Shown here one piece after another: positions 22,566-34,464 of a stretch of 64,000 nt of DNA. Below the pieces are notes generated by a model that worked only from the letters and a program-made list of their open reading frames with translations, was not told the DNA's origin and did no database searches. The DNA comes from Vandiemenella viatica. Its lineage: Eukaryota; Arthropoda; Insecta; Orthoptera; Morabidae. The stretch spans positions 112,582,095 to 112,646,094 of the forward strand of contig CM061920.1 in assembly GCA_031002005.1 (NCBI GenBank), given 5' to 3'. The stretch's first letter is position 1; every line of letters begins with the position of its first letter. The translations under genes were made by a program, and so were the position numbers.

Positions 22566-22705
22566 TTGTGTGTGGAGTGTGCAATTTAAATTGTTTTTAA
22601 TTATGAATTTTGTCTTGTTTGTATTTTCATATTTGTATTCTTGATGTTGTCTATTGCTATGACAGTTTAATGACAATAAATTTTTTATTATTATTATTAT
22701 ATTAT

Positions 22706-23166
22706 ATATATAATTGCCACTCCCTTTAAAATGAAATTCTTCAAATTTTGCAGAGTGAACTTTTAGTAGCAAATACAAGGTTGTATTTCAGCAAGTTTGA
22801 GTCTAGCTACTGTCACCTTTGAAATAATTATATGATAGTGCAATCATCTCTGTTCATGTTTAACACAACAGTTAATAGTTCTGAGTTCTTCAAGCACAAG
22901 AGATTTTATTCACCAAAAGGTTCAAGTTTATATTTGCCCAAGTCAAGTCAATCTGTCATAATCTTTGATCTTAAAAAACTGGAACTATTCTAGACCCATG
23001 ATAAAAAATGTTCACAGGCTTACAATAGTATAATATAAGAATATTTTCTGTAAGTTCCTTTTTGTCCCAATATGTGATATGTTTTATTAATAAATTATTT
23101 ACTAATTTTTCTATGATTGGGCACAATCTCTTCAATTTATTACCTTCATTCCCCATGAATACCATA
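22706..23166. other. No gene recognised
   Basis: AT-rich spacer between LINE E and the LTR element. I see no domain, repeat pair or structural RNA. Confidence 0.45.
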
Positions 23167-23907
23167 GGACGGTGTAGTGGTCAGTCAAGAAGTTAATAAA
23201 GTTTGGTGATAGTGATTGCATATAGCAGAGGTTGGATCCATGGTAGTTGCAACAGGGATTAAAAACAGGCAGAAAGCATCCAAGCAGCAACAAAACCAAA
23301 GTAGATCGGAGAGTCAGAAAAATTAGGAGTTAGCAAGATGTCATTTGGAGGCAGATGGTAGGGAAAGAATTATTCCTATTGCCAAAGTCAATCTGTTGTA
23401 AAGGAGGGGGAGATCGGCACAAAACTGGACTGCACAGGCTGAGAAGAGGTCAGTCTTCGATCGGTTGGTGATTAGTCGGTCAGTCGTGGCTGGTCTAGTT
23501 TTTGTCTTGGGTCGTCATCAGTGGATGGAGCTTGGGGAGGTCTAGGAAGTTGGACCGACTTCCTATAAAGCTTTGCAGCCAGAGCACTGCAAAGTGGTGT
23601 AGTGAGGCAACTTCACCAACAGTAAAACAGGTGTGAGCTAGCCAGTGATTCATAAATAATGTAGAAGGTAATGATTGCAGTTACAGGTTGGGATGATAGG
23701 CTAGGGAGATATATAAGGAGCTAGGAGAGGATCTATTGTACATAAATTATGTAATAAAGTGTATATTTTTGTACATACCCATACTGAGAGTTTTATTTAT
23801 AAGTTCTACTGCTCACATGACTAAGAAGGTACCCACAGTTTATATGTTCTTCTCAGGAGTAGCAAGGTGGACAAAAGGAAAAAAAAGTTCACTCGTCCAC
23901 CACAGTA
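23167..23907 (+). repeat. 5' LTR
   Basis: It matches 28085-28855 over its length. It contains a TATA-like 'gatatataaggagc' near 23708 and AATAAA at 23753-23758, both conserved in the 3' LTR, plausibly its promoter and polyadenylation signal. It ends 'gtccaccaca'. The first bases (GGACGG) have drifted from the TGACG seen in the 3' LTR. Confidence 0.85.
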
Positions 23908-24269
23908 GGATTTGAAATGGTGTCATTGTGGGGCACCAGTCAAGCAATATAGCATTGGGTGAGGGTAGCACTACACCAGTAAGGGATCCTCTGTTATTTT
24001 TCACTTACTAGCAACAAGAAGAAGGGAAAAAATAACAATAGAGAAAGTAAATAAGAAGATTGTGAGGCAGAGATTATCGTTCCAATAAAACAGTGGTACA
24101 GGATTGCCACAGTGACCTGCTTTTGCCAATCAGAATAAGCAAGCAGTTGGAGTGCAGAAAGCAGCATAAACATGAGACAGCAGAAAGGAGTTAAAGGTCG
24201 CTGAGGTGGCAGAGTTGAGAAAGCTGCATCAAAACTACGCAAACAAGTGAGTACATTAGCTGAGCAAAA

Positions 24270-25620
24270 ATGCCGAACAGTGCGGGAAGTTGTGATGCCA
24301 GCAAAGACGAAAGTTCAATGAAACAGGAAAAACCGCGAGTGGGGCTTGCAGAAGTATTAAAGCTAATTCCTTATACCTTTTGCGGTGAAAAGGGGACAAT
24401 AGATGCATTTTTGGATGACGGTGATATTGTGTTCAGCATATTATTTAAATTTGTAAAGTCAAGGATCAGAGGCACGACCAGACAGCAAATTCTGACCCAA
24501 GAGAGAGTAAAAGATTGGAAGGATGTAAGGTCAATTCTAGTGGAGAATTTCCAGCCTAAAAGGACAGTCGATCATTATGCAATCAGTATGTTTGCGAGTC
24601 ATCAATGGACTGGAGAAACTGTGGCAGATTGGGAAGGAAGTTGGATGGAATTGTACATGAATTAAGAGAAGCGACGAAAAAGGATTTAAAAAGCAGTGAA
24701 TGAAATGGAGGTCTGAAATTAATCCATAAGTTGAGTCGCGCTGTATTCACAAACAGGCCTATGGATGAGAAGATGGTAGCCGTTCTCAGGGTTCGAGGAA
24801 CAGAGCTAACTTTGGCAGAAATCACTGACATCATGCTGTTGGAAGAAACCGTGATTTTGACAATTATAGAAAAGCAGCAGTATCAAGGATCAGAGCGAAA
24901 CTCGCTTTTGGAAGTGAACAGAGAAAGGAGGGGAGGTTGGAATCATCAGAACGAAGGAAGAATGGAGATTTGTCAACTATGCGGTGGAAAGAATTACAAC
25001 ATCAGACAGTGTGTAACAGCTGTTAGGATACGCGAAGTGGAACGCACAGCCATTAGGCGAGGACAGTGGTGCAAGGCATACACAGCTGACGCAAGTGAGA
25101 GGCATGCAACGGCATGGATGTGTAAAGACACGGACAGCGGGCATATTGACAGAGAGCGTGAAGAAGCAGTGATGGAATTGCGTCATTGGAGAAATGGGCC
25201 AGGGAAAGTAGTAGCCATAAATGACCAAGAATTTAAAGGCAATTGTCGATGAGATACAAATCTACGGAAGCCTAGGTCCTGTGATCGATGTCAACTGTCG
25301 AATCACATGGACGAATGTCGCTCATACAAGCCGATGAAGTGTGGAAAATACAGCCGGTGGGGGCGTGACCCACAAGATTGCAAAGCGTGCCCATGGATGG
25401 AGCAAGGGCATGGGGCGTATAAAGAGGGCAGAACGTCAGTTAATGAGACTCGAACTGGACTGCACAGTCTAGTCCCATTCGGAAACCGAAGTGGGAAAAA
25501 GAGAAATGCAACCATCAGAATCAAAACGACTATGTGGAGTTACAGTGCAAAAAAAGCCTTGAGGAAAAACTCAGAATTTTGGCCAACACCAGGATCTCTA
25601 CCTCTATTGTGAAGTCAGAG
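24270..25620 (+). pseudogene. gag-like region of the LTR element
   Basis: 24270-24665 (131 aa) begins with a polar leader and reads LKLIPYTFCGEKGTIDAFLD...RQQILTQERVKDWKDV, a capsid-like pattern seen in Ty3/gypsy Gag. A short frame break leads to 24731-25252 with SRAVFTNRPMDEKMVAVL and a zinc-knuckle-like CQLCGGKNYNIRQC in which the usual His is not in place. A further frame (from about 25258) carries CDRCQLSNHMDEC and MKCGKYSRWG, two more Cys-rich knuckles. Gag would package element RNA. Three frames are needed, so it is a pseudogene. Confidence 0.65.
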
Positions 25621-25890
25621 CATTCGAGGAGTAGTTTCAAGAAGAATATGATAGCAGGAATACGCATACGAGGGATCATGGGGATTCCGATACAGATGGA
25701 AGGTGCAATAGTTGCTAATCTGAGAGACGGGCGGGAGCTCAAAATGTGTTTTAAGATTCAAGTAGTTCCGCCAGGGGTAGACACAGTGTACAATGGGATG
25801 CTCGGCCATGATTGGCTGAAGAAAAATAAGGCTATTATAGACTATGGGAAGTCAGTAGTGCGAATACAAGGATACATCATTAAAATGTAG
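25534..25890 (+). pseudogene. Retroelement aspartic protease remnant
   Basis: A 118 aa frame whose C-terminal half (KIQVVPPGVDTVYNGMLGHDWLKKN, described in parts) matches the flap-to-C-terminal helix region of retropepsins ahead of RT in Ty3/gypsy Pol. The active-site position reads ILANTRISTSIV where a D-T-G triad would be expected; both the Asp and the Gly are replaced, so it would be inactive. No RT follows. Confidence 0.7.
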
Positions 25891-28084
25891 AGTGAAAATG
25901 AAGTCGACATAAAGCGACGAAAGACAGGAATTCAAGAAGAAGCAGTAGCGCGAGAAAATACGCTATGCAATCGCTCGGGGTTCGACAAAAAATAATTAAC
26001 CTTGCAGTGAAAGCCGAGGAAAACATGAAGCCACGAGAGCACAGTGCATTAAACAAAGAAGGATCATGTGAAGAATGTTCGGCGAAACAGTCTGCAAAAG
26101 TGTTATGTACAGTGCAACCAAAAATTTTCCATTTGGAGAAAGGTACACTGCTGTACAAAGGCACACTAGAGCAGGAAATACGTCGTGAGTTAGCAGCAGC
26201 GGGGAAGATAGACGAAGCAGAAGAACGGTTGGAGTTAAAGGTGAAAGGCTTAGGTGCAACAGATCAACACGATTTTCCTTTGAAGATAGATATATTGACA
26301 CAAGAAGCCGCGGAGCAGGAAAGTCCAGAAAAGCCTGAAGGTTGAAGAAGAGAAGAAGAATTTCAGCGGGGCTGTATACGCGCAACACCAAAGGGAAGGG
26401 CGACGTATGGCACAGTATTAGAAGAGAAATCCGAAGCGCAGGAGATACGCAGTCGGCAAGGAGAAGTTTAAGCACTGGCGTAAAAGAAACGCCGCGGGCA
26501 GAAATATATATGTCCTTGGAAGACGGAAAATTGCGAGCAAATGCAGAAGAAACGCCACAGGCAAAGGTGGTGACAAATAAAATTCGGCAGGGAGCTCACG
26601 CCATCAGTAATAAATCATGTGCGAGTGAATGTAGAAGGGACCTGTAACAATAAAAGAAGAAAATAGCAATAGGGAAAATACATCACAGAAGATAACGAAT
26701 CAAATGTATCGTGAGCCTAGAGGGCTAAGCTAGAAGAAAATAGTGAAGGAATTACCGGGAGCCAAGCAGAGTTCACCAGAGGTAAACAATGTAAATACGC
26801 ATACAAGCGAAAACATTCCCAGTAACGGTAAACAACCGGTGTGCGCCAGCGCTGGAAAGTAAAGATACGCTGAAGAGCGGACACATACGAGGTAACAAGG
26901 CCAAAAAGGATTCGCCGACAATGTTACAAGAATTGAGGAAAGAAAGAAAAGTCGCACGGAGAAGTGATACCAAAAATTATAGCGCCGAGTGGAAACGGCC
27001 GACGGTAAGTGGAAAAATGAAATCATGGAATTCGGCGAAAATACGGCGGGAGGAATTAACGCGCGAGCAACTAACAGTCAGTAGAAAAAGGCAGTAGAAA
27101 GCCGTTCAGACGAAAAGGAGAAGATTATTACGCGCAAGCAGTAAAAAGACGCGAAGGGACCGGAAAAAATAAAAAGAAATGCAGCAGATGAAGGGGACGT
27201 CGCCGGTCGCAGAAGTATCGGGAAGCTGTATTAAAATATGCAACAGGTTCCTACACAAAGCAGCAATATATGTGTGATGGGGTCACCTCATTTGTCAAGC
27301 TATAAAAGAGCAAGAGCAAATTATATCGTAGTGCCGAAGCATATAAGTGAGCACGCAGCAGGGTCTAGAACATTATTACGCATCGCGAGAAGTACGCCAG
27401 TACTAGTACGCATTCAGTAGACAACCCAGGAGCAATGCACAGAAAAAGAGGAACCATTGCATGACACAATGCAGCGAACGCTTGATAAGAAAGAGTGTGT
27501 GTGTGTTTGTGTGTTAAAACAGGAATAAACTTTACGAATTTTTCAGAACCAGTGAGCAAGTGGAAGGACATCACCGGCGATGCAAGGAAGAGCGAGTACA
27601 GACGGAGGCAACACAAAAGGGTGATGGAGAAATTGACAGTAGGGTTTAGTAGGTTACAGGGAAGCGCCACCAAACGAATATCACGAGACGCGAGGAAGCC
27701 AGAGTGACGCTTAGTCAACACGGCAGCGCGGGCACGTGACAGTGTAGGCAGTAAGACAACCGACCTTGGCGTGCTGCAAGACAACGTCACAGCACCTTCT
27801 ACCAGCAACGGCAGGGCGCACAGTGGAGTTTTAGCGAGGCAGCACAACTGAGAGGAACCACAAGCATGCTGGGGGGGGGGGGGAGGGGAGGCGTGTCCGC
27901 AACCGCAGAGCCAGCGGAGTGAGCATTGCAAGACAGCAAAGAAGACAACAATTAAAACAACACATGCACAACACAATTATTATATAAGGGGACATGTAAC
28001 TGTGAGAATTTGTAAAAGATAAAAAAGAGAGAACTATATGGTTGTATGGAAAATATTGTGTAAGGGGTCGCTTATGGCGGGGGA
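25891..28084 (+). other. Unidentified interior of the LTR element
   Basis: Purine-rich on the plus strand, with several medium ORFs (25965-26345, 126 aa; 26342-26647, 101 aa), highly charged and without recognisable motifs. It includes a G-run at about 27870-27888 and ends in the purine tract. It replaces the position of RT/integrase. It may be a decayed pol, an acquired sequence or a long 3' UTR. Confidence 0.4.
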
Positions 28085-28855
28085 TGACGTGTAGAGTTCA
28101 GTCAAGAATTTTAGGCTACAGTTCTTAAAAGTTAATAAAGTTGAGTGATAGTGATTGCATATAGCAGAGGTTGGATCCAGGGCAGTTGCAACGGGGATTA
28201 AAAACAGTCAGAAGCTTAGGAATGTAAGCATCCAAGCCACAACGACACCAAAGTCAGCATAATTAGAAGTTAGCAAGATGTCATTTGGAGGCAGATGTTA
28301 GGGAAAGAATTATTCCTATTGGCAAAACGCACTCCCCACTATGATGGTAAAGGAGGGGGAGATCGGCACAAAACTGGACTGCACGGGCTGAGAAGAGGTC
28401 GGTCTTCGATCGGTTGGTGATCGGTCGGTCGACCGTGGCCAGTCTAGGTATTGTCTTAGGTCGACATCAGCAGATGGAGCTTGGGTAGGTCTAGGAAGTT
28501 GGACAGAGTTCCTATTCAGCTATGCGGCCAGAGGACTACAAATTGGTGTAGCGAGGCGACTTCACCAACAGTAAAACAGGTGGGAGCTAGCCAGTGATTC
28601 ATAAATAATGTAGAAGGCAATGATTGCAGTAATAGGCTGGGATGATAGTCTAGGAAGATATATAAGGAGCTAGGAGAGGATCTATTGTACATAAATGAAG
28701 TAATAAATTGTATATATTTGTTCATACCCGTACTAAGAGTTTTATTTATAAGTGCTACTGCTCACATGACTAAGAGGTTACCCACAGTTTATATGTCCTT
28801 CATGAGAGTGGCAAGGCGGACAAAAGGAAAAAATGTTCGCTTGTCCACCACAACA
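28085..28855 (+). repeat. 3' LTR
   Basis: It starts TGACGTGTAG after the purine tract and ends 'ccaccacaaca', giving the TG...CA form. The internal blocks 'gcatatagcagaggttggatcc', 'aaggagggggagatcggcac' and 'gaagatatataaggagctag' are shared with the 5' LTR. Confidence 0.87.
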
Positions 28856-28977
28856 GGATTACTTTTTGACTACGGTGGTTACTTTTTGATGCCTTGTTTT
28901 CATATTTTGAATATCCTGCCAAATCTTGTATGCTAGGAATGTTAATAACAGTGCCATTGACTTGTAGAGGTATTTTA

Positions 28978-29490
28978 ATTTAAATGCAATGGAACACACA
29001 CTCCGGTGGCAATTTCCCTAGACACCCAACATCCCCCTGTCCTGTACACACCTACATTTGCCCTCTACAAATTTTAACTTTAAATTCTTTTAATGTTTTC
29101 GGTAAGTTATTCATCATTCCTCTCGGTAACTCATTTGAATCCCTGACACTCTTACCTAAAAAAGAAAATCTTCCCACACCCTTGTGCCTGAAAATGAGAG
29201 CCAGCTTGTGGTCATGGTAATCTTTTCCCCTCCATGAACTACTTTTCATACCTACTGCAATATCTTTCCATGCCTCATCGCCAGTATACGCCTTGTACAC
29301 TCCCACGACCCTCCTCATCCTCCTCCTGTCTTGCAATGAATCCCATTTCAGCTCCTTTATCATATCTGTCACTGATTGCATTCTGCGATAATCTAGCAGC
29401 CCTTCTTTGCACCTTTTCCAACTCCTGTATTTGATACTAAAAATGTGGGTACCATTTTGCCAAGCCTCTGCCTGAAGGTTGTACACTTTG
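28978..29490 (-). mobile_element. LINE family A, 3' end fragment
   Basis: The minus-strand frame 29052-29486 reads YRRMQSVTDMIKELKWDSLQ, DRRRMRRVVGVYKAYTGDEA and HKLALIFRHKGVGRF. It is clearly homologous to the C-terminus of copy B (37976-38326). The 3' terminus contains 'cactccggtgg' near 29000, as in the copy at 44140. Confidence 0.9.
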
Positions 29491-30089
29491 CTTGTTCTCT
29501 CTGGCTGGTGTATAGTTGATTTCTCCTTCTGAGATGTTGTCTTGAAGTAGATAAACTTTTTCTGCTGAATCCTATCAGCTATGAGAACCAGCTAACACAA
29601 ATAAATATTATTGCTGTTATTATGTTAGTGAGATTACAAAGTAATAATACTTTTTTTTCAAGTGATATTTACATGAGATATAACAACAAAAGCAAAATAT
29701 AGACACTTTGTGATATAACCTTAATTTTGTCAATATACAACAAAAATCAGATAAAAGAGCTGCAAGCATATAGCAAATCAACAGCAAAATACTTTCAAAG
29801 CAATTTTATAGTAGTTTCAAATATTAAAGATATATTTTAAAGTATTGTTAGATCAAAATTAAAAGTAAACACATGGGTTATATAAAATTTGAGTGTTTAT
29901 TTATTAATTCTGTTCCCTACATGTACAGACGTGCAGAATTAAACTACAATTATACCTTCCACATCAAAACAACAACCATTCCAGAACATTTAGTTGCTGT
30001 CACACCACTTACGAGACAAAGTACAGAATTACTAAGTGACCATCAATCAGCTTACTCACAGAAGAACACAATGCCTTCAGCTACAGATG
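29491..30089. other. AT-rich spacer holding one arm of a direct repeat
   Basis: 29700-29905 is repeated in direct orientation at about 32730-32920 ('gctgcaagcatatagcaaat', 'agtttcaaatattaaagac', 'aaagtaaacacatg'). Nothing coding is supported; the plus ORF at 29873-30127 has no known motif. Confidence 0.6.
29700..29905 (+). repeat. Direct repeat, left copy (~200 bp)
   Basis: It matches 32720-32925 with moderate divergence. The pair brackets about 2.8 kb containing a degraded hAT and a SINE. Confidence 0.8.
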
Positions 30090-31260
30090 TATCCATTCGA
30101 TGTTTGCCATATGATACACCGAATTGATTCGATGTTTTGGCAAAGAATTTTTCTATGTGAGGCATCGATTATTTCTATAAGAACATCGAATCAATGAAAA
30201 AAGTAACTCTGGTTAATAATGACAAAGAAGGAATAAATTTTAAAATCAGTGAATTTATTCAACATTAAATTAAGTTATTTCAATTTGAAGTAACTCTCAT
30301 TAACAGGAAGTGACACCTGTGAGGAACTAGCAGGACATAACAATGGTGATGATGAATTTTTCTTGTGGTTGACTATCCTGTCCGTACGAGTGAATGAATT
30401 AAATTAATTTCTCAGGTTCGCTCCTACTTTTGCCGGTGATTCAGGAAGTTCCAACAACAGCACATACTATATGATTGAGAGGTTTTTAGAGTTATATATT
30501 GTTGTCAATAATATAATTATTCACTATAAAAATGCACCATTTATGCCCAGTGCATCAGAACTATCAATTCTCTCTTCTGTTTTACAAGAATTACGTACCC
30601 TCGAAGCTGCAACCAATGCCTGGTGATAGGTACTGCACTCGCAGCAAGGTGATTCCGTTCATCCATTGATTAGTTTTAAAAATCCAATCAGATTGAAAGA
30701 ATCACCCACGAAAGAGTTGAAATCATCTGTGCTTAAAGAAATTGATAAAAGAATAGGTGCTATAGAGTGAGTGAGTACTATATGGTAAATATATTGGATC
30801 CGAGGTTTAAAAAAATGCACTTCAGGGACGCACTTTCTTGCTCTACAGCAGACACAAAAATCAAAGACTTAATGACAAATGATATACAAAATTTTGAAAT
30901 GTCAGAATCTGATTCAGACCAGTCTTAAAACTAGAAGAGAGCATTTCTTTTTGGGAAGATCATCACAAATTAGTAAACAAGAGATGAATATTAACACAGC
31001 CTGAGAATGCAATTCTGATGTATTATCTGTTTACTTGCATAGTCCAGTAAGAAGACTCAATGAGAATCTTTTGGAAATCTATAGTGATCTAAAGGTTTAT
31101 AAAATTACCTTCAAATACTTCACTATTGTCGATTCTGTTTCATCCGAACGTTTATTTTCAAAGGTTACTCAAATAGTCAAGCAATAAAGGAATAGAATGA
31201 AAATAAAATGATTTAGTAAACTTTAGCTTCTGCAAAGTTTGCCTAACCACCAATTGTGTT
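30090..31260 (+). pseudogene. hAT transposase remnant (ZBED-like), with hATC dimerisation domain
   Basis: Plus-strand pieces: near 30545 MPSASELSILSSVLQELRTL; near 30785 NILDPRFKKMHFRDALS; near 31085-31200 ITFKYFTIVDSVSSERLFSK, VTQIVKQ and RNRMK. The last is the C-terminal hATC dimerisation block, with SERLFS diagnostic. Stops and shifts are frequent. Terminal repeats could not be fixed; 'catcgat' hairpin-like pieces at 30095-30190 and 31925-31990 may belong to its ends. It is distinct from the DUF4371-type hAT at 16933-21117. Confidence 0.8.
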
Positions 31261-31446
31261 AAGTGGTTAAAGACTTAAAGTTAATATTTTTAGGCAGAAT
31301 TATTATTTAATGACTGCTATTTTATTGTAATCATCTGGTATCATAACAAAATATTTCTGTTAATCTCTAGTTTTCGTTTCACTTACAAAGGTATATCTAA
31401 CTCATACAACATAACTTAACCAACACAAAGTATTATAAAATTAATA

Positions 31447-31650
31447 TTTTAATGTTGGGTAAGAGTAATTAATGCTCTGGCCTTGCATTCAGGGGGATGC
31501 GGGTTTGAATTCCCGTTCAGGCATCCAAGTTTGGTTTTTCCATGGTTTCCCCAATTACTCCAGATGAATATGGGGTTGCTTCCTTCAAAAGGCTTCCCGC
31601 TACTTACACCCAGGCATTTCTCGCCTCTAATGGCCTTGATCTCAACAAGG
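31447..31650 (+). mobile_element. tRNA-derived SINE
   Basis: The B-box-like 'gggtttgaattccc' (about 31499) is followed by 'ggtttttccatggtttcccc', 'aattactccagatgaat' and 'gcttccttcaaaaggc', the same family as 54975-55150 and 10624-10833. The A-box is decayed. It ends in an A-rich stretch. Confidence 0.8.
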
Positions 31651-32719
31651 TGTAAAACCATAAACAAAAAAAAGCATAAAATTAAACACATCATTACAGC
31701 TACAGCACAACCCTGCTGGTATAGTGTTACTCTGTGTTTACACAGACCAAACAAAGATCTATATGTGTTCAACTGGACCTGGTGAATATTAAACTATTGT
31801 CACATTTTCTCTTGGCAGTTTTAAAGGAACAGGTAAGAGATAATGAAATGACATTTGCTGACGAATATTGTTTTTTTTGTATTTGTTGAGCTAAGAAAAA
31901 CATAAAAGTATTCAATGTTGAAAAAAAAAATTGATGTTTTTAAGTGATGCATTGTAAAACATCGATGCAGCATTCTGATGTATTACATCAAGTAAGAAAA
32001 TAGATGAACTTTCTAAGCAGACACTCCTAGCTCAGAGTTAGTCCAGTCCCACCTACTGTGACAGGTGCTGGTAAAGAGGGCTTTTGCTTGATATTCATTA
32101 CTTGCTCCTAATTTTGTGTCGATTCATGACAGGACTTGGGATTTTTACCCAAATCTCACATTTTTATACATCTTCGGATGGAAATAAATAGGTGGTTTCT
32201 GTTAATAATCTGATAAAAAAAAACCATAAGTGAAATGAAAAAAAATGAACACTTTTATGAGTAAAAATATAAATGTCACCTTAGGATTTAATTGGTGCAA
32301 ATAAACGCAAATGAATGTGCACACATGTTATATTAGTATTTTATGACATTTTTCTTTTCATCACTGTTTATATGTTTTGATTTTCATAAATTATTTAATG
32401 TAAGGTTTTACATACTGTAGTGTTTATGTTTTAATATCAATGTTACAGTAAGTAACATTTTTTTAAATAATTAATGTAATGTTTTGATAGGGACGGTACC
32501 AGATGATAAGAAATTCATTTGGATTTTGATATGCTTCACTTTTGATATGTTTGATTTTGATGTTTATGTATTTTGTTCTAAAATTTTGGTTTGAGGGAGA
32601 GATAGAGAAAATTTGATGCATGAAAGTAAACATTCTTCCATGATAGCTAGAAAAATGGGCGAATATTAGTTTCATTTTCTTTAAAAAAATCTTAATTATT
32701 TTTGCAGCGAAAAAAATTT
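31651..32719. other. No gene recognised
   Basis: AT-rich. A hairpin-like 'ttgatgtttttaagtgatgcattgtaaaacatcgatg' region at 31930-31970 may be an end of the adjacent hAT. Nothing else is supported. Confidence 0.4.
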
Positions 32720-32925
32720 CGATTTTGGGGAAGCATGTAATACAACCTCAATTTTCTCAATATATTACCAAAATTAGTTAAAAGAATTGCAAGCGTATAG
32801 CAAATCAACAGCAAAACACTTTCATAGCAATTTTCTAGAAGTTTCAAATATTAAAGACATTATTAAAAGATCAAAACTTAAAGTAAACACATGCTTTATA
32901 TAAAATTTGAGTAATAAGGTATGAC
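32720..32925 (+). repeat. Direct repeat, right copy (~200 bp)
   Basis: Second copy of 29700-29905 in the same orientation. Confidence 0.8.
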
Positions 32926-33869
32926 ACTCCAGGTCAACGAAATTATATTAAAGAAATGTTGAGAAATTATAGATGCTAAAGTAGGCGGGCTGAATGAAAA
33001 CATAAGTAGCCTTTTCAATTTAACAGCTGTAATTTTTAACACACAGCAAATATTTATAGCTGAAAATATACAGAAAAGAAGCAAAATTATACATAATGGT
33101 CACAGTGCCTCAATATATACCCCTAGCCTCATGCTCCCTGTGACACTTCGCTTAACCCTTTGACTGCTGACGACGGATCGTCTACCAGCCGCACTGAGGC
33201 CGGCTACCTGTGCTAAGTGATTATTCCTGGGGATGGAGCGGCCCACACTGTCCCACCCGCCCAGTGCTGAATATTCCTGGTGTGACCTCTCATGGCTGAT
33301 ACACAATAAATACTCTCACTACATGCCATGTAAAAAAGGACATCAAATCTAGCCGTAACTCCACCTTAGCATCGATTCAAGCCGCAACGAGATTTGACCC
33401 CTGCTACGACTGGTTCTACAGCCGACCAATCAGAGGTTAGCAGCGGTAATCTGGTCTAGCTCAGCAACTTCGCACGTTCCTGACCTCACTTCACCAGAAG
33501 ATGGCGCCGACGATTGAGAGCGCCGAAATATCGTGTAACTATAGCACTCATATATGTCGGCTAGTCACCCGAGAAAATTATTTATATTCTCAACGCCGAG
33601 AAAAACTACGTAATAATGTAACTCTCACTACATAGTTTCTCTGCAAATAAATTACTGCAGAATCAAACAATCATTAACCCAATTTTTCGTAACTAATAGT
33701 TATAACATGTTTGAAGTTTTTTTTTTTTGATTTTTGCACCTTATATCAAAATCGTCATGAATCTTAAATTTACCTCAATAGTTTACCGTTCTTTCTTGCA
33801 TACCCGTTTATAACAACTTGATTTGAAGAAGATGCTAGACATATTTTACTTCCACACTTACACGCCGCG

Positions 33870-34043
33870 TTCAGACCACGACTGTAAAATTAGAGATATT
33901 CAACCTCATACAGATAGTTAAAGGCATCCGATTTTTCTTCGCGCTATTCACGAATATAATAAGACACCTATAAATGATAATTGCAAAAGCAGCCTCCGCC
34001 ACACACCGAAATTTGGCTTGCGGAATATCTTTGTAGATGTAGA
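33870..34043 (+). mobile_element. LINE D family 3' end, 5'-truncated, inside piggyBac 1
   Basis: It contains 'tcttcgcgctattcacgaat', then 'cctccgccacacacc...ggcttgcggaatatctttgtagatgtagat', matching the terminal pattern of LINE D at 43975-44018. Confidence 0.75.
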
Positions 34044-34464
34044 TTCCCAAATATCTTGATGTTGACAGAATGTTTGCTGCGCTTCATAATTACCCTAATT
34101 ACCCGATTATACGTAATTTTGTTTCTTTGATAAAACTTGTTCCACATAAGTACTCAACTGATTTTTCAACATTTCAAAGCTGTGAAGTGTCTGTCCATTA
34201 TTACACGTGTTGAAATAGGGCGGGGGGGGGGGGGTCGGAGAAATCTCACGAAACCTCACCAAAGTAACAAAAAACGGTATCTGAACATAAGTTCAACAAG
34301 AATTGCGGTATTTAGAAGAACATCTCTGCTCCAATATTAGTTAATTTTCAATTTTTTTTCACGCGATGCATCAGAAGACAAATAGCTATGAAACAAAATA
34401 TTTCATCATATTCAGGAATGCACTGATTCTGGAATATTCTCCATAGTGGTTATATAAACCGATT

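Larger units (their letters stand above)
14011..22705 (+). mobile_element. LINE E, near full-length PHD/esterase CR1-group retrotransposon, split by a hAT
   Basis: A 5' UTR from about 14011, ORF1 (14089-15429) and ORF2 endonuclease (15432-16932) are followed by a 4,185 bp hAT insertion. The RT then resumes (21118-22565), followed by a short 3' UTR ending in (ATT)n near 22680-22705. Without the hAT and one copy of its 8 bp target duplication the element would be about 4.5 kb. Coding damage is light: one in-frame TGA in ORF1, a one-base shift near 15908 and a one-base loss near 21520. This is the best-preserved LINE in the window. PHD plus SGNH esterase in ORF1 and an APE-RT ORF2 place it in the CR1 group by family knowledge. 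Confidence 0.92.
23167..28855 (+). mobile_element. LTR retrotransposon with two LTRs, gag- and protease-like region, no RT
   Basis: Two long direct repeats (23167-23907 and 28085-28855) bound an interior of about 4.2 kb. A purine-rich tract (about 28070-28084, 'ggcggggga') lies immediately before the 3' LTR, as expected. The interior contains gag-like ORFs, zinc-knuckle-like Cys clusters and a decayed aspartic protease, arranged as in Ty3/gypsy elements. No RT, RNase H or integrase motif is readable between 25890 and 28070, so it is non-autonomous or internally deleted. The two LTRs differ by many substitutions and small indels, indicating an old insertion. No target duplication was found. 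Confidence 0.85.

Noticed and set aside
25965..26647. Two consecutive ~100-126 aa plus-strand ORFs as novel genes
   Set aside because: They are inside the LTR element, highly charged, in purine-rich sequence, without start context or motif. I describe the region but do not call genes.
27365..27976. 203-residue ORF on the minus strand
   Set aside because: It lies antisense to the LTR-element interior in a purine-rich stretch that naturally lacks stops on the other strand. The composition (Cys/Leu/Ser-rich, poly-Pro from a G-run) is that of a shadow frame, with no recognisable domain.
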